Source: Brucella grignonensis (GTDB lineage: Bacteria > Pseudomonadota > Alphaproteobacteria > Rhizobiales > Rhizobiaceae). From it: a stretch of DNA of 64,000 bases. Under the pieces are notes generated by a model. It made no database searches. It was not told the DNA's origin and worked only from the letters and a program-made list of their open reading frames with translations. Both the position numbers and the translations under genes were made by a program. The stretch lies in assembly GCF_002252505.1 (NCBI RefSeq), contig NZ_NNRL01000164.1, forward strand, positions 124,001 through 188,000. The letters run 5' to 3'. Shown piece after piece: positions 34,893 to 46,502 of this stretch (position 1 is its first letter; each line of letters starts with the position of its first letter).

Positions 34893-34988
34893 TCGGACCT
34901 TCGCGGTCTGAATGGTGCAAGAGGGTTTGTTAGAATTCGATCTGTTTTCCCAAGGATGGGTCGGGTTCTAAAAAAGGAAGTTAGAGAT

Positions 34989-35597
34989 ATGAGCGAAGAA
35001 GCTCTTGGTGAACTTTCCGGCTATATCAAGGAACGTCTCGGCGATGCGATCGAAGAGGCGCAGCTGGCTTATGGTGAGCTGACGCTTAGCGTCCCAGTTG
35101 CAAGCTTGATCGGCGTTCTCACGTTCCTGCGCGATGACGTGCAGTGCCAGTTCGTGAACCTGACGGATATTTCCGGCGTTGATTATCCACAGCGCGCCAA
35201 GCGTTTTGACGTTGTTTATCAGTTCCTTTCACCTCGCCAGAACCTGCGCATTCGTGTGAAAGTTCAAGCTGATGAGGATACGCTGGTTCCTTCTGCGGTG
35301 TCGGTTTTCGTCGGCGCTGAATGGTTCGAGCGTGAAGCCTATGACATGTATGGCATTCTGTTCTCCGGTCATCCAGATCTGCGCCGCATTCTGACTGACT
35401 ACGGTTTTGAAGGTCATCCGCTGCGTAAAGATTTCCCAACGACTGGTTTCGTTGAAGTTCGCTACAGCGATGAAGCCAAGCGTGTCATTTATGAGCCTGT
35501 CGTTCTGCGACAGGAATTCCGCAATTTCGACTTCCTCTCGCCGTGGGAAGGGACTGACTACGTCCTGCCCGGTGACGAGAAGGCAAAGACGAATTAA
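34989..35597 (+). CDS. nuoC: NADH-quinone oxidoreductase subunit C
   Basis: 202 residues, separate from nuoD, unlike the fused NuoCD of E. coli. The 30-kDa subunit signature is present: [37 protein letters not shown]. Peripheral-arm structural subunit without cofactor. ATG 34989 (MSEEALGEL) follows AAAGGAAG; the frame is open to 34956. Confidence 0.96.
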   Translation: MSEEALGELSGYIKERLGDAIEEAQLAYGELTLSVPVASLIGVLTFLRDDVQCQFVNLTDISGVDYPQRAKRFDVVYQFLSPRQNLRIRVKVQADEDTLVPSAVSVFVGAEWFEREAYDMYGILFSGHPDLRRILTDYGFEGHPLRKDFPTTGFVEVRYSDEAKRVIYEPVVLRQEFRNFDFLSPWEGTDYVLPGDEKAKTN

Positions 35598-35603
35598 GGT
35601 GAG

Positions 35604-36047
35604 ATGATGGGCTCTGTCGAAAGATTGAACGGCCAATGTCTTTGTGGGGAGGTGAAATTCACCGCTGTTCCCGTAAAGATGGAAATGGACGTTTGCCATT
35701 GCAGCATGTGCCGTCGCTGGTCGGGTGGCGCGTTCATGGCTGTCAATTGTGGCACTTCAGTCGAAATTGAAAATGAGTCGGCACTCGCATCCTACAGTTC
35801 TTCGGAGTGGGGCGAACGTCGCTTCTGCTCGAAGTGCGGTTCGTCGCTGTTCTGGCGCGGTGTCCATGATGGAATGACGGTCGTTTCGATGCAGGCATTT
35901 GCCGGGCCGGAACGTTTTCATTTCGCCGAAGAAATCTTCATCGATAACAAGCCTGCAAATTACGATTTCGCCAACAAGACCCACCGGATGACCGGCGCGG
36001 AATTCTTGGCGGCGATAGCAGCCAAACAGGAAGCTGAACATGGCTGA
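35604..36047 (+). CDS. GFA-domain (CENP-V/GFA) zinc protein within the nuo operon
   Basis: 147 residues, the glutathione-dependent formaldehyde-activating domain. The complete set of zinc ligands is present: Cys12 and Cys14 (GQCLCGEV), Cys31, Cys33, Cys36 ([10 protein letters not shown]), Cys75 and Cys78 (RFCSKCGS). Despite the name, true Gfa activity is proven for few members. It starts 7 bases after the nuoC stop and overlaps nuoD by 8 bases, so it is co-translated with complex I subunits. Either ATG 35604 or 35607 may start it. Not a complex I subunit in any species I know. Confidence 0.9.
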   Translation: MMGSVERLNGQCLCGEVKFTAVPVKMEMDVCHCSMCRRWSGGAFMAVNCGTSVEIENESALASYSSSEWGERRFCSKCGSSLFWRGVHDGMTVVSMQAFAGPERFHFAEEIFIDNKPANYDFANKTHRMTGAEFLAAIAAKQEAEHG

Positions 36048-37230
36048 GACTCAGGTCCGCAACTTTAATATTAACTTCGGCCCGCAGCATCCTGCTGCAC
36101 ACGGCGTTCTGCGTCTTGTTCTTGAACTCGATGGCGAAGTCGTGGAACGCGTCGATCCGCATATCGGTCTGCTGCATCGCGGCACCGAGAAGCTGATGGA
36201 AACGAAGACCTATCTTCAGGCTTTGCCTTATCTCGACCGCCTCGACTACGTGGCGCCGATGAATCAGGAACATGCTTATGCGCTGGCCGTCGAACGTCTG
36301 CTCGGTATCACCGTGCCGAAGCGTGGTCAGCTGATCCGCGTTCTCTATTCGGAAATTGGCCGTATCCTGAACCATCTTCTGAACGTGACTACGCAGGCCA
36401 TGGACGTTGGCGCGCTGACGCCACCGCTCTGGGGCTTCGAAGAGCGCGAAAAGCTGATGGTGTTCTACGAACGCGCTTGTGGCGCGCGTATGCACGCAGC
36501 CTATTTCCGTCCGGGCGGCGTCCATCAGGACCTGCCGGATCAGCTCGTTGAAGACATCGGCAAATGGATCGATCCGTTTTTCAATACGCTCAACAATCTT
36601 GATGATCTGATCACGCCGAACCGTATTTTCAAGCAGCGTAACGTCGATATCGGCGTCGTGAAGCTGGAAGATGCATGGGCATGGGGCTTCTCGGGCGTCA
36701 TGGTGCGTGGTTCGGGCGCGGCATGGGATCTGCGCAAGTCGCAGCCTTACGAGTGCTACAACGAGATGGAATTCGACATTCCGATCGGCAAGAACGGCGA
36801 CTGCTATGACCGTTACCTGATCCGTATGGAAGAAATGCGCCAGTCGGCACGCATCATGCGCCAGTGCGTTGATCTTCTGCTCGGCAAAGAACGCGTCGGT
36901 CCTGTTTCCAATACCGATAACAAGATCGTGCCGCCAAAGCGCGGCGAGATGAAGCGCTCGATGGAAGCGCTCATCCATCACTTCAAACTTTACACGGAAG
37001 GCTATCACGTGCCTGCCGGTGAAGTTTACGCAGCTGTCGAAGCACCGAAGGGTGAATTTGGCGTCTTCCTCGTATCGGATGGCACCAACAAGCCCTACCG
37101 TTGCAAGCTGCGCGCTCCGGGCTTTGCCCATCTTCAGGCCATGGATTTCCTGTGTCGCGGTCACATGTTGGCTGACGTGTCGGCAATTCTTGGCTCGCTC
37201 GATATCGTGTTTGGTGAGGTTGACCGCTGA
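36040..37230 (+). CDS. nuoD: NADH-quinone oxidoreductase subunit D (49 kDa)
   Basis: 396 residues. Forms the quinone cavity with NuoB. Family blocks: [22 protein letters not shown] (His pair near the quinone head group), [25 protein letters not shown], and the C-terminal [39 protein letters not shown]. The stop TGA overlaps the nuoE ATG (TGATG). Confidence 0.97.
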   Translation: MAETQVRNFNINFGPQHPAAHGVLRLVLELDGEVVERVDPHIGLLHRGTEKLMETKTYLQALPYLDRLDYVAPMNQEHAYALAVERLLGITVPKRGQLIRVLYSEIGRILNHLLNVTTQAMDVGALTPPLWGFEEREKLMVFYERACGARMHAAYFRPGGVHQDLPDQLVEDIGKWIDPFFNTLNNLDDLITPNRIFKQRNVDIGVVKLEDAWAWGFSGVMVRGSGAAWDLRKSQPYECYNEMEFDIPIGKNGDCYDRYLIRMEEMRQSARIMRQCVDLLLGKERVGPVSNTDNKIVPPKRGEMKRSMEALIHHFKLYTEGYHVPAGEVYAAVEAPKGEFGVFLVSDGTNKPYRCKLRAPGFAHLQAMDFLCRGHMLADVSAILGSLDIVFGEVDR

Positions 37231-38300
37231 TGTCCGTTCGCCGTCTCGCAGATGATGCCGTCCAGCCGGCTGGTTTCGCTTTCAATGCGGAAAACCAGAA
37301 CTGGGCGCACAAGACGATCGCAAAATTCCCTGAAGGCCGCCAGCAGTCGGCTGTCATTCCGTTGCTCATGCGTGCGCAGGAGCAGGATGGCTGGGTTACG
37401 AAAGCTGCCATTGAACATGTTGCGGGCATGCTCGACATGCCGCTGATCCGCGTTCTGGAAGTTGCCACTTTCTATACGCAGTTCCAGCTGAAGCCGGTTG
37501 GCACGCGCGCTCACATTCAGGTTTGCGGCACCACGCCATGCATGCTTCGTGGTTCGGAAGCGCTGATGGATGTCTGCCGTCACAAGATCAATCACGACCC
37601 GTTCGAGCTCAATGCCGACGGAACGCTGTCGTGGGAAGAAGTGGAATGCCAAGGCGCCTGCGCCAATGCACCGATGGTCATGATCTTCAAGGACGCCTAT
37701 GAAGATCTGACGCCGGAACGTCTTGCCGAGATCATTGACGCGTTTGAAGCTGGCAAAGGCGATACCGTTAAGCCGGGTCCGCAGGACGGACGCGTGACGT
37801 CGGAGCCGATCAGCGGCCTGACCGCGCTAACCGAAGATCTCGACTACAAGAAGGTCGGTCTCGAAACCCGCAAGGCATCTGATGCCGCTGCCGCCAAGGC
37901 TAAGGCCGAAGCTGAGGAGAAGGCAAAGGCGGAAGCCGCTGCAAAAGCTGCCGAGGAAGCAAAGAACGTTGCTCCGTCGAATGCTGCTTCAGTTGACAGC
38001 AAGCAGGATTTCAAGCTTGACGACAAGAACCGCCCGGAAGCGATTGCGCGTCCGGAAGCTGTTGACGATCTGAAGCTTATTTCCGGCGTCGGCCCGAAGA
38101 TCGAGGGAACCTTGCACGAGCTGGGCATCTTCACCTTCAAACAGGTCGCTTCATGGAAGAAGGCCGAGCGCGAATGGGTTGATGGCTATCTGAGCTTCCA
38201 CGGTCGCATTGAGCGTGAAGACTGGGTTAAGCAGGCCAAGGCTTTGGCCAAGGGCGGCGTCGAGGAATACATCAAGGTATTCGGAAAGAAGCCGGTATGA
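37230..38300 (+). CDS. nuoE: NADH-quinone oxidoreductase subunit E with C-terminal helix-hairpin extension
   Basis: 356 residues against about 166 in E. coli. Residues 1-170 are the 24-kDa subunit with the 2Fe-2S N1a ligands Cys99, Cys104, Cys140 and Cys144 (CGTTPCMLRG, CQGACANAP). Then comes a linker, an Ala/Lys/Glu-rich charged stretch (about 215-250) and a C-terminal domain (about 275-356) with DLKLISGVGPKIEGTLHELG, a helix-hairpin-helix-like motif, and SWKKAEREWVDGYLSFHGRI. This extension is known in rhizobial NuoE and resembles domains also found in L21-type fusions. Confidence 0.95.
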   Translation: MSVRRLADDAVQPAGFAFNAENQNWAHKTIAKFPEGRQQSAVIPLLMRAQEQDGWVTKAAIEHVAGMLDMPLIRVLEVATFYTQFQLKPVGTRAHIQVCGTTPCMLRGSEALMDVCRHKINHDPFELNADGTLSWEEVECQGACANAPMVMIFKDAYEDLTPERLAEIIDAFEAGKGDTVKPGPQDGRVTSEPISGLTALTEDLDYKKVGLETRKASDAAAAKAKAEAEEKAKAEAAAKAAEEAKNVAPSNAASVDSKQDFKLDDKNRPEAIARPEAVDDLKLISGVGPKIEGTLHELGIFTFKQVASWKKAEREWVDGYLSFHGRIEREDWVKQAKALAKGGVEEYIKVFGKKPV

Positions 38301-38341
38301 TGACTTCGATATTGGCAAACACGAACGGAAACAGGTGAGAC

Positions 38342-39649
38342 ATGCTGGCTGATAAAGATCGCATCTTCACCAATATTTACGGCTTCAAGGATCAGTCCCT
38401 GAAGGGTGCCATGGCGCGCGGCCATTGGGACAACACCAAGGGCCTGATCGAAAAGGGCCGTGACTGGATCATCGACGAGATGAAGGCATCGGGCCTGCGT
38501 GGCCGTGGCGGTGCTGGCTTCCCGACAGGTCTTAAGTGGTCGTTTATGCCGAAGCAGAATGACGGTCGCCCGCATTATCTGGTCGTCAATGCCGACGAAT
38601 CCGAGCCGGGCACCTGCAAGGACCGCGAAATCCTGCGCCACGATCCGCACACGCTGATCGAAGGCTGCCTGATCGCCGGTTGTGCCATGGGCGCGCATAC
38701 TGCTTATATTTATATTCGCGGCGAGTTCATGCGTGAGCGTGAAGCGCTGCAGGCCGCTATCGACGAGTGCTATGATGCCGGTCTTCTCGGCAAGAACAAC
38801 AAGTGCGGCTGGGATATGGACATTTTTGTCTCCCATGGTGCCGGTGCTTATATCTGCGGTGAAGAAACGGCTCTGCTCGAAAGCCTTGAAGGCAAGAAGG
38901 GCCAGCCGCGTCTCAAGCCTCCGTTCCCAGCGAATATGGGCCTTTATGGCTGCCCGACGACCGTGAACAACGTGGAGTCGATTGCCGTTGCGCCGACGAT
39001 CCTGCGTCGCGGTGCGGCATGGTTCTCGTCCATCGGACGCCCGAACAATGTCGGCACCAAGCTGTTCCAGATTTCGGGTCACGTGAATACGCCTTGCGTT
39101 ATCGAAGAAGGCCTCGGCATTCCGTTCCGCGATCTGATCGAAAAGCACGGTGGCGGCATTCGCGGCGGCTGGGACAATTTGCTGGCGGTTATTCCCGGCG
39201 GTGCATCGTGCCCGGTCATCAAGGGCGAAGACATGATGGATGCCATCATGGACTTTGACGGAATGCGCGACAAGAAATCGTCGTTCGGCACCGGCGGCCT
39301 GATCGTCATGGACAAGTCCACCGACATCATCAAGGCGATTGCCCGTCTGGCAGCGTTCTTCAAGCATGAAAGCTGTGGCCAGTGCACGCCTTGCCGCGAA
39401 GGCACCGGCTGGATGTGGCGCGTGATGGAACGCATGGTCAAGGGTAACGCACAGAAGCGCGAAATCGACATGCTGTTCGACGTGACCAAGCAGATTGAAG
39501 GTCATACGATCTGTGCGCTTGGTGATGCTGCTGCATGGCCTATTCAGGGCCTGATCCGCAATTTCCGTCCGGAAATTGAAAAGCGCATTGACGATTATAC
39601 GCGCAACGCCGTTCAGAGCCGCAACATCCGCCTCGAAGCGGCTGAATAA
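38342..39649 (+). CDS. nuoF: NADH-quinone oxidoreductase subunit F (51 kDa)
   Basis: 435 residues. NADH entry point: FMN/NADH-binding [10 protein letters not shown] at 54-63, [33 protein letters not shown], and 4Fe-4S N3 ligands in [14 protein letters not shown] (Cys345, Cys348, Cys351) plus the later Cys of [12 protein letters not shown]. Full length; GGTGAGAC precedes the ATG. Confidence 0.97.
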   Translation: MLADKDRIFTNIYGFKDQSLKGAMARGHWDNTKGLIEKGRDWIIDEMKASGLRGRGGAGFPTGLKWSFMPKQNDGRPHYLVVNADESEPGTCKDREILRHDPHTLIEGCLIAGCAMGAHTAYIYIRGEFMREREALQAAIDECYDAGLLGKNNKCGWDMDIFVSHGAGAYICGEETALLESLEGKKGQPRLKPPFPANMGLYGCPTTVNNVESIAVAPTILRRGAAWFSSIGRPNNVGTKLFQISGHVNTPCVIEEGLGIPFRDLIEKHGGGIRGGWDNLLAVIPGGASCPVIKGEDMMDAIMDFDGMRDKKSSFGTGGLIVMDKSTDIIKAIARLAAFFKHESCGQCTPCREGTGWMWRVMERMVKGNAQKREIDMLFDVTKQIEGHTICALGDAAAWPIQGLIRNFRPEIEKRIDDYTRNAVQSRNIRLEAAE

Positions 39650-39744
39650 GGCTGAAGCATTGTGTAGGGCAGCCCACTTCCCATGGGCTGCAATAGAGTT
39701 TGACATCTGGAAGATGCGGCAAGAGCCGCAGGTTTGGATAAGCG

Positions 39745-41829
39745 ATGGCAAATATTAAGGTTGACGGCACAGAGATCGAAGTACCCGATCACTATACGCT
39801 CCTTCAGGCTGCCGAAGCCGCGGGGGCTGAAGTCCCGCGTTTTTGTTTCCACGAACGGCTTTCCATCGCCGGAAACTGCCGCATGTGCCTTGTTGAAGTG
39901 AAGGGTGGGCCACCAAAGCCAGCAGCATCCTGCGCTATGGGCGTGCGCGATCTGCGTCCCGGCCCGAATGGCGAAGCACCTGAAATTTTCACCAATACGC
40001 CGATGGTCAAGAAGGCCCGCGAAGGCGTGATGGAATTCCTGCTTATCAATCACCCGCTCGATTGCCCGATCTGCGATCAGGCAGGTGAGTGCGATCTGCA
40101 GGATCAGGCAATGGCGTTTGGTACCGATGGCTCGCGCTATCGCGAAAACAAGCGTGCGGTTGAGAACAAGTATATCGGCCCACTCGTCAAGACCGTGATG
40201 ACACGTTGCATTCACTGCACGCGCTGCGTCCGTTTCACGACCGAAGTGGCTGGCATTTCTGAACTCGGCCTGATTGGTCGCGGTGAAGATGCTGAGATCA
40301 CCACCTATCTCGAACGCGCAATGACGTCGGAACTGCAGGGCAATGTCATCGACCTTTGCCCGGTTGGTGCTCTGACCTCGCGCCCTTATGAATTCCAGGC
40401 TCGTCCGTGGGAGCTGAATAAGACGGAAACCATCGATGTGATGGATGCTGTCGGTTCGAACATCCGTGTTGACACCCGTGGCCGTGAAGTGATGCGCATC
40501 ATGCCGCGCGTCAATGAAGCGGTGAACGAAGAGTGGATTTCCGACAAGACCCGTTTCATCTGGGATGGTCTGCGCACCCAGCGCCTTGATCGCCCATATG
40601 TTCGCAAGGATGGCCGTCTGGTTGCAGCATCATGGCCTGAAGCTTTTGCAGCGATCGCTGCCAAGGTTTCCGCTACCTCCGCTGACAAGATCGGTGCTGT
40701 TGCTGGCGATCTGGCTTCGGTTGAAGAACTCTATGCTCTGAAGAGCCTGATCGCGTCGCTTGGTTCAGCCAATATCGACAGCCGTCAGGACGGCGCAGCA
40801 CTGGATCCAGCTTTGGGTCGTGCAAGCTATCTCTTTAACACGACGATCGAAGGCATTGAAAATGCTGACGCTCTTCTGATCATCGGTTCCAACCCACGTG
40901 TTGAAGCAGCTGTTCTCAATGCTCGTATTCGCAAGCGTCAACGCATGGGCCATTTCCCAATCGCTCTGATCGGCGAACAGGCTGAACTGCGTTACGACTA
41001 CGAATATCTTGGTTCAGGTGCGGACACCCTCGCAGCCGTTGCTTCCGGTAAAAATGCATTCCGTGACGTGCTGGCAAAGGCTGAACGTCCGCTGATCATC
41101 GTTGGTCAGGGCGCATTGACTGGCGAAAACGGTGCAGCAGTTCTCGCATCCGCTGCAAAGCTCGCTCAGGACGTTGGTGCGATCAACGGTGAGTGGAACG
41201 GTTTCTCAGTGCTTCACACTGCCGCTTCCCGCGTCGGCGCTCTTGATCTCGGCGTTGTTCCGGGTGAGGGCGGCAAGGTTGCAGGCGATATGCTTGGCAA
41301 TCTTGATGTTGTGTTCCTGCTCGGCGCAGACGAACTCGACATGACAGCCAAGGGTTCGAGCTTCGTCGTCTATATCGGTACGCACGGCGATGCCGGTGCA
41401 CATGCTGCCGACGTGATCCTGCCGGGCGCTGCCTACACCGAAAAGTCGGGCACATGGCTCAACACTGAAGGTCGCGTGCAGCTTGGCAACCGTGCTGGCT
41501 TTGCTCCGGGCGAAGCGAAGGAAGATTGGGCAATCCTGCGCGCTCTTTCCGACACGCTCGGCAAGCGTCTGCCATTCGACTCGCTCGCACAGCTTCGCGC
41601 CAAGCTCTATGCAGACTTCCCGCATATGATGGCGATCGACACTATTATGCCCGGCTCCGCCGACGACATCGTCGCGCTGGCCGCAAAGGCAACCAACCTG
41701 GGCGGCGGCGCTGCGTTCGTCTCCCCGGTCAAGGATTTCTACCTGACGAACCCAATCGCGCGTGCTTCCGCTGTCATGGCCGAGTGCTCGGCGCTTGCGG
41801 CCGGCAGCTTCCAACAGGCAGCTGAGTAA
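39745..41829 (+). CDS. nuoG: NADH-quinone oxidoreductase subunit G (75 kDa)
   Basis: 694 residues. N-terminal 2Fe-2S ferredoxin domain ([22 protein letters not shown]), then the N5 cluster with a His ligand ([18 protein letters not shown]), N4 ([18 protein letters not shown]), followed by an inactive molybdopterin oxidoreductase-like domain to the end. The extra N7 cluster motif of E. coli is not apparent, as expected for alphaproteobacteria. A 95-base gap separates it from nuoF. Confidence 0.97.
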   Translation: MANIKVDGTEIEVPDHYTLLQAAEAAGAEVPRFCFHERLSIAGNCRMCLVEVKGGPPKPAASCAMGVRDLRPGPNGEAPEIFTNTPMVKKAREGVMEFLLINHPLDCPICDQAGECDLQDQAMAFGTDGSRYRENKRAVENKYIGPLVKTVMTRCIHCTRCVRFTTEVAGISELGLIGRGEDAEITTYLERAMTSELQGNVIDLCPVGALTSRPYEFQARPWELNKTETIDVMDAVGSNIRVDTRGREVMRIMPRVNEAVNEEWISDKTRFIWDGLRTQRLDRPYVRKDGRLVAASWPEAFAAIAAKVSATSADKIGAVAGDLASVEELYALKSLIASLGSANIDSRQDGAALDPALGRASYLFNTTIEGIENADALLIIGSNPRVEAAVLNARIRKRQRMGHFPIALIGEQAELRYDYEYLGSGADTLAAVASGKNAFRDVLAKAERPLIIVGQGALTGENGAAVLASAAKLAQDVGAINGEWNGFSVLHTAASRVGALDLGVVPGEGGKVAGDMLGNLDVVFLLGADELDMTAKGSSFVVYIGTHGDAGAHAADVILPGAAYTEKSGTWLNTEGRVQLGNRAGFAPGEAKEDWAILRALSDTLGKRLPFDSLAQLRAKLYADFPHMMAIDTIMPGSADDIVALAAKATNLGGGAAFVSPVKDFYLTNPIARASAVMAECSALAAGSFQQAAE

Positions 41830-41848
41830 GCGAGAGAGAGACGGAATA

Positions 41849-42892
41849 ATGGACGGAATTTTTGCAGCTTACGTCTTGCCCGCGCTGATCATAGCGCTGA
41901 AGTCGGTCGTTCTGCTTGTCGTATTGCTGATCGTCGTGGCTTACCTGCTTTATGCGGATCGTAAGATCTGGGCAGCCGTGCAGCTTCGCCGTGGACCGAA
42001 CGTCGTTGGCCCATGGGGTCTGTTTCAGGCCTTCGCCGATCTTTTGAAGTTCGTCTTCAAAGAACCGATCATTCCATCGGGCGCGAATAAGGGTGTGTTT
42101 CTTCTCGCACCTTTCATTTCCGCAGTGCTGGCAATGGCAACCTGGGCGGTCATTCCGGTCAACGAAGGTTGGGCAATCGCCAACATCAATGTCGGTCTGC
42201 TTTATATCTTCGCTATTTCTTCGCTTGAAGTTTATGGCGTTATCATGGGCGGCTGGGCCTCGAACTCGAAGTATCCGTTTCTTGGTGCACTTCGTTCGGC
42301 AGCGCAGATGGTTTCCTACGAAGTTTCCATCGGTTTTGTGATTGTCACGGTTCTTCTGACCGTTGGCTCGCTTAATCTGACAGATATTGTGTTGTCGCAG
42401 AATACGGGTCTTGGCACATCGCTCGGACTGCCTGCTTCGTTCCTCGACTGGAACTGGCTGGTTCTGTTCCCAATGTTCGTGATCTTCTTCATCTCGGCGC
42501 TTGCTGAAACGAACCGTCCGCCATTCGACCTCGTCGAGGCTGAATCCGAACTCGTGGCCGGTCACATGATCGAATATTCGTCCACGCCGTTCCTTCTGTT
42601 CTTCTTGGGCGAGTATGTGGCGATCACGCTGATGTGCGCCCTGATGACCACGCTCTTCCTTGGCGGCTGGCTGCCTCCGGTTGATGTATGGTTCCTCAAC
42701 TGGGTTCCGGGCATCATCTGGTTCATGCTCAAGCTCTGCTTCTGCTTCTTCATGTTCGCCATGGTGAAGGCTTTCGTACCGCGTTATCGCTACGACCAGC
42801 TGATGCGTCTTGGTTGGAAAGTGTTCCTGCCGATTTCGCTCGGAATGGTTGTTCTGACCGCGACCGTCATCAAAGTCTTCGATCTGGTGTAA
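41849..42892 (+). CDS. nuoH: NADH-quinone oxidoreductase subunit H
   Basis: 347 residues, eight membrane segments, lining the quinone chamber. Motifs: [89 protein letters not shown]. The ATG 41849 follows AGAGAGAGACGGA; the frame is open into nuoG. Confidence 0.97.
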   Translation: MDGIFAAYVLPALIIALKSVVLLVVLLIVVAYLLYADRKIWAAVQLRRGPNVVGPWGLFQAFADLLKFVFKEPIIPSGANKGVFLLAPFISAVLAMATWAVIPVNEGWAIANINVGLLYIFAISSLEVYGVIMGGWASNSKYPFLGALRSAAQMVSYEVSIGFVIVTVLLTVGSLNLTDIVLSQNTGLGTSLGLPASFLDWNWLVLFPMFVIFFISALAETNRPPFDLVEAESELVAGHMIEYSSTPFLLFFLGEYVAITLMCALMTTLFLGGWLPPVDVWFLNWVPGIIWFMLKLCFCFFMFAMVKAFVPRYRYDQLMRLGWKVFLPISLGMVVLTATVIKVFDLV

Positions 42893-42904
42893 GGAGAAAG
42901 ACAA

Positions 42905-43396
42905 ATGGCTTCATTCGCACAAGCCGCGAAATCCCTCCTTCTCAAGGAATTCGTCGGTGCTTTCTTCCTCTCCATGCGTCAGTTCTTCGCGCCAAAGGCG
43001 ACACTGAACTACCCGCATGAAAAGGGTCCGGTTTCTCCACGTTTTCGTGGCGAACATGCGCTGCGCCGTTATCCCAACGGCGAAGAACGCTGCATTGCCT
43101 GCAAGCTCTGCGAAGCGATCTGCCCGGCGCAGGCTATCACCATTGAAGCAGGTCCACGCCGCAACGACGGCACGCGCCGCACGGTGCGTTACGACATTGA
43201 TATGGTGAAGTGCATCTATTGCGGCTTCTGTCAGGAAGCTTGCCCGGTGGATGCAATCGTTGAAGGTCCGAACTTCGAGTTTGCGACCGAAACCCGCGAA
43301 GAGCTCTACTATGACAAGGACAAGCTCCTTGCCAATGGTGATCGCTGGGAACGCGAAATTGCGCGCAACATCGCGATGGATGCGCCATATCGCTGA
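42905..43396 (+). CDS. nuoI: NADH-quinone oxidoreductase subunit I
   Basis: 163 residues with two 4Fe-4S ferredoxin motifs for clusters N6a and N6b: [16 protein letters not shown] and [16 protein letters not shown]. The amphipathic N-terminus ([18 protein letters not shown]) anchors it to the membrane arm. AAGGAGAAAGAC gives a good ribosome binding site. A structured 167-base gap follows before nuoJ. Confidence 0.97.
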   Translation: MASFAQAAKSLLLKEFVGAFFLSMRQFFAPKATLNYPHEKGPVSPRFRGEHALRRYPNGEERCIACKLCEAICPAQAITIEAGPRRNDGTRRTVRYDIDMVKCIYCGFCQEACPVDAIVEGPNFEFATETREELYYDKDKLLANGDRWEREIARNIAMDAPYR

Positions 43397-43440
43397 TTGG
43401 TTTTGCTGAAACGCGGTTTCGGCATCCGGTTTGAAAAGCG

Positions 43441-43470
43441 GCAACAAGAGGGGAAAACCTCGCTTGTTGC
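43441..43470. promoter_or_regulatory. hairpin between nuoI and nuoJ
   Basis: GCAACAAG, then AGG...CCT and CTTGTTGC: an 8-bp outer stem with a short inner stem in the largest gap (167 bases) of the operon. No T run follows. It may mark an mRNA processing point or a stabilising structure. Confidence 0.45.
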
Positions 43471-43563
43471 TTGAATTTAAGTTTCGCGATTTTCGCGACA
43501 AACAAAGACTAAAGCGGGCAAAGCAATAGGGCTTTGTCCACGGAAAGGTGTTGGGGGATCCCC

Positions 43564-44181
43564 ATGCTGACAGGTATTGCGGCAGCGTTCTTCTATCTGT
43601 TCGCCTTTATCATGATCGCCAGCGCGTTCATGGTGATTGCGGCGCGCAACCCCGTGCATTCGGTGCTGTTTCTGATCCTCGCTTTCTTCAATGCGGCGGC
43701 ACTGTTCTTGCTGACGGGGGCCGAGTTCCTCGCCATGATCCTGCTTGTCGTTTATGTCGGCGCTGTGGCGGTTCTCTTCCTCTTCGTCGTCATGATGTTG
43801 GATGTCGATTTCTCTGAACTCAAGCGTGGTGCGCTGCAATATGCGCCGGTTGGAGCTCTGGTCGGTCTCATTCTGCTGGGCGAGCTGATCGTTGTGTTTG
43901 CGGGTTCGATGTTCACGCCCAAGCTGGGGCAGGGCTCGGTTCCGATCCCGGATCTCGCAGAACGCACCAACACTGCAGCCCTCGGTGACATTCTTTACAC
44001 CGACTACGTTTTCAACTTCCAGATTGCCGGATTGGTCCTTCTCGTTGCCATGATCGGTGCGATCGTTCTGACGCTGCGGCACAAGCCAAATGTAAAGCGC
44101 CAGTCGATCCCGGATCAGGTTGCTCGTACGCCTGAAACGGCGATCGAGATCAAGAAGGTCGAAACGGGCAAGGGCATCTGA
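43564..44181 (+). CDS. nuoJ: NADH-quinone oxidoreductase subunit J
   Basis: 205 residues, five membrane segments. Family block [25 protein letters not shown] followed by [27 protein letters not shown], which holds the pi-bulge helix TM3 and conserved acidic residues. A charged C-terminal tail after TM5 ([12 protein letters not shown]). ATG 43564 ([12 protein letters not shown]) is chosen over the open upstream frame. Confidence 0.96.
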   Translation: MLTGIAAAFFYLFAFIMIASAFMVIAARNPVHSVLFLILAFFNAAALFLLTGAEFLAMILLVVYVGAVAVLFLFVVMMLDVDFSELKRGALQYAPVGALVGLILLGELIVVFAGSMFTPKLGQGSVPIPDLAERTNTAALGDILYTDYVFNFQIAGLVLLVAMIGAIVLTLRHKPNVKRQSIPDQVARTPETAIEIKKVETGKGI

Positions 44182-44191
44182 GGATAAGAAT

Positions 44192-44500
44192 ATGGAAATC
44201 GGTATTTCTCATTATCTGACCGTTTCAGCCATCCTGTTCACACTTGGCGTTTTCGGTATCTTCTTAAACCGCAAGAACGTCATCGTTATCCTGATGTCTG
44301 TCGAGTTGATCCTCCTCTCGGTCAATCTCAATTTTGTGGCGTTTTCATCAGTGCTCGGCGATATGGTCGGGCAGGTCTTCGCACTCTTCGTTCTGACTGT
44401 TGCAGCTGCAGAAGCGGCTATCGGTCTGGCAATTCTCGTTGTTTTCTTCCGTAATCGCGGTTCTATCGCGGTGGAAGACGTCAATGTTATGAAAGGTTGA
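44192..44500 (+). CDS. nuoK: NADH-quinone oxidoreductase subunit K
   Basis: 102 residues, three membrane helices with the two conserved buried glutamates ([19 protein letters not shown] and [17 protein letters not shown]) in the proton path. MrpC-like subunit. ATG 44192 (MEIGISHYL) follows GAGGATAAG; 10 bases after nuoJ. Confidence 0.97.
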   Translation: MEIGISHYLTVSAILFTLGVFGIFLNRKNVIVILMSVELILLSVNLNFVAFSSVLGDMVGQVFALFVLTVAAAEAAIGLAILVVFFRNRGSIAVEDVNVMKG

Positions 44501-44507
44501 CGGGCAA

Positions 44508-46502
44508 ATGCTCTATAACGCGATCGTCTTCCTTCCGCTTATTGGCTTCCTTATTGCCGGTCTTTTCGGCAATAAGATCGGAGCCAAGGCGAGTGAATAC
44601 ATCACTTCCGGCCTGATGGTGATCGTTGCGATCCTGTCATGGGTTGTCTTCTTTCAGATCCCGCTTGGCCACGATGCCGAAACGGTCCGTGTCCCTGTGC
44701 TTCATTGGGTGACGTCCGGCTCGCTGTCGTTCGATTGGGCTCTGCGCATCGATACGCTCACCGGCGTCATGCTGGTCGTGGTGAATTCGGTGTCGGCTCT
44801 CGTGCACATCTATTCGATCGGATACATGCACCACGACCCACATCGCCCGCGCTTCTTTGCCTATCTGTCGCTGTTCACCTTCGCCATGCTCATGCTGGTT
44901 ACCTCGGACAATCTGCTTCAGATGTTCTTCGGCTGGGAAGGCGTGGGTCTGGCTTCGTATCTCTTGATCGGTTTCTGGTTCCAGAAGCCTTCGGCAAATG
45001 CCGCCGCGATGAAAGCTTTCGTTGTCAACCGCGTTGGCGACTTCGGCTTCCTGCTTGGTATCTTCGGTCTGTTTGCGCTGTTCCAGTCGGTTGATTACAA
45101 CACGATCTTTGCGGCCGCTGCGAATTATCTGCCTGCAGAAGGTGCTGCCGATACCGGTGCGGTTGTTCTCAACTTCCTTGGCTATGAACTGCACAAGGAA
45201 ACTGCGCTGACCGTTGTTTGCCTGCTGCTCTTCATGGGGGCGATGGGTAAGTCTGCGCAGTTCCTGCTGCACACATGGCTTCCTGACGCGATGGAAGGCC
45301 CAACACCTGTTTCCGCACTTATTCACGCGGCAACAATGGTGACCGCGGGTGTGTTCATGGTTGCGCGCCTGTCGCCGATCTTTGAACATTCGCATACCGC
45401 TCTTTTGATCGTGACGATCATTGGCGCAACGACAGCATTCTTTGCTGCAACCGTTGCGCTTGTGCAGAATGATATCAAGCGCGTTATTGCTTACTCGACC
45501 TGTTCGCAGCTTGGTTACATGTTTGTGGCTCTTGGTGTGGGCGCTTACGGCGCCGCCGTGTTCCACCTCTTCACGCACGCTTTCTTCAAGGCGCTTCTGT
45601 TCCTTTGCGCCGGTTCGGTTATCCATGCCGTGTCGGACGAACAGGACATGCGTCGCATGGGTGGTTTGCGCAAGCTGATCCCAATCACCTATTGGATGAT
45701 GATGATCGGTACTGTTGCGATCACGGGTCTGGGCATTCCAGGAACGGTCATCGGTACGGCTGGCTTCTTCTCGAAGGACGCCATCATCGAGTCGGTCTTT
45801 GCGTCGCACAGCCTCGCTTCGGGTTACGCCTTCACGCTTCTGGTCGTTGCCGCGATGTTCACAAGCTTCTATTCATGGCGTCTGATTTTCATGACTTTTT
45901 ATGGCAAGCCACGTGCTTCCGCTGAAGTCATGCATCACGTTCATGAATCGCCGCCAGTGATGCTCGTTCCGTTGATGCTGCTTGCTGTTGGTGCTTTGCT
46001 TGCTGGTTTCGTGTTCAAAGAATACTTCTTCGGCCACGAATATGCAGAGTTCTGGAAGGGCGCGCTTTACACTGCTCCGGGCAATGAAATCCTCGAACAT
46101 TATCACCATGTTCCGCTGTGGGTTAAGCTGTCGCCGTTCATCGCAATGCTGATCGGTCTGGTTACAGCCTGGGTGTTCTACATCCGCGCTCCACACATTC
46201 CGAAGGCACTCGCAGAACGTCATCGCGGTCTGTACCAGTTCCTTCTCAACAAGTGGTACTTCGACGAACTCTATGACCTGATTTTCGTCCGTCCTGCACG
46301 TTGGCTTGGCCGCTTCTTCTGGAAGGTCGGCGACGGCAAGATTATCGACGGATACGGTCCTAACGGTGTCGCTGCACGCGTTCTTGATGTTACAGGTCGC
46401 GTTGTGAAGCTGCAGTCTGGTTACCTTTATCACTACGCATTCGCGATGCTTATCGGCGTCGCCGCGCTCGTCACCTGGATGATGCTCGGGAGCTCTCTCT
46501 GA
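44508..46502 (+). CDS. nuoL: NADH-quinone oxidoreductase subunit L
   Basis: 664 residues, Mrp-antiporter-like proton pump of the distal membrane arm. Conserved key residues in [19 protein letters not shown] (Glu), [34 protein letters not shown] (Lys, Asp, His) and [21 protein letters not shown]. The C-terminal part has the long amphipathic lateral helix after about residue 540. The stop overlaps the nuoM start (TGATG). Confidence 0.97.
   Translation: MLYNAIVFLPLIGFLIAGLFGNKIGAKASEYITSGLMVIVAILSWVVFFQIPLGHDAETVRVPVLHWVTSGSLSFDWALRIDTLTGVMLVVVNSVSALVHIYSIGYMHHDPHRPRFFAYLSLFTFAMLMLVTSDNLLQMFFGWEGVGLASYLLIGFWFQKPSANAAAMKAFVVNRVGDFGFLLGIFGLFALFQSVDYNTIFAAAANYLPAEGAADTGAVVLNFLGYELHKETALTVVCLLLFMGAMGKSAQFLLHTWLPDAMEGPTPVSALIHAATMVTAGVFMVARLSPIFEHSHTALLIVTIIGATTAFFAATVALVQNDIKRVIAYSTCSQLGYMFVALGVGAYGAAVFHLFTHAFFKALLFLCAGSVIHAVSDEQDMRRMGGLRKLIPITYWMMMIGTVAITGLGIPGTVIGTAGFFSKDAIIESVFASHSLASGYAFTLLVVAAMFTSFYSWRLIFMTFYGKPRASAEVMHHVHESPPVMLVPLMLLAVGALLAGFVFKEYFFGHEYAEFWKGALYTAPGNEILEHYHHVPLWVKLSPFIAMLIGLVTAWVFYIRAPHIPKALAERHRGLYQFLLNKWYFDELYDLIFVRPARWLGRFFWKVGDGKIIDGYGPNGVAARVLDVTGRVVKLQSGYLYHYAFAMLIGVAALVTWMMLGSSL

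Noticed and set aside
35938-37164. 408-codon open frame on the minus strand
   Set aside because: Lies opposite nuoD; an artefact of GC-rich third positions.
38186-39751. 521-codon open frame on the minus strand
   Set aside because: Antisense to nuoF and the end of nuoE; both sense products are unmistakable complex I subunits and the antisense product has no family features.
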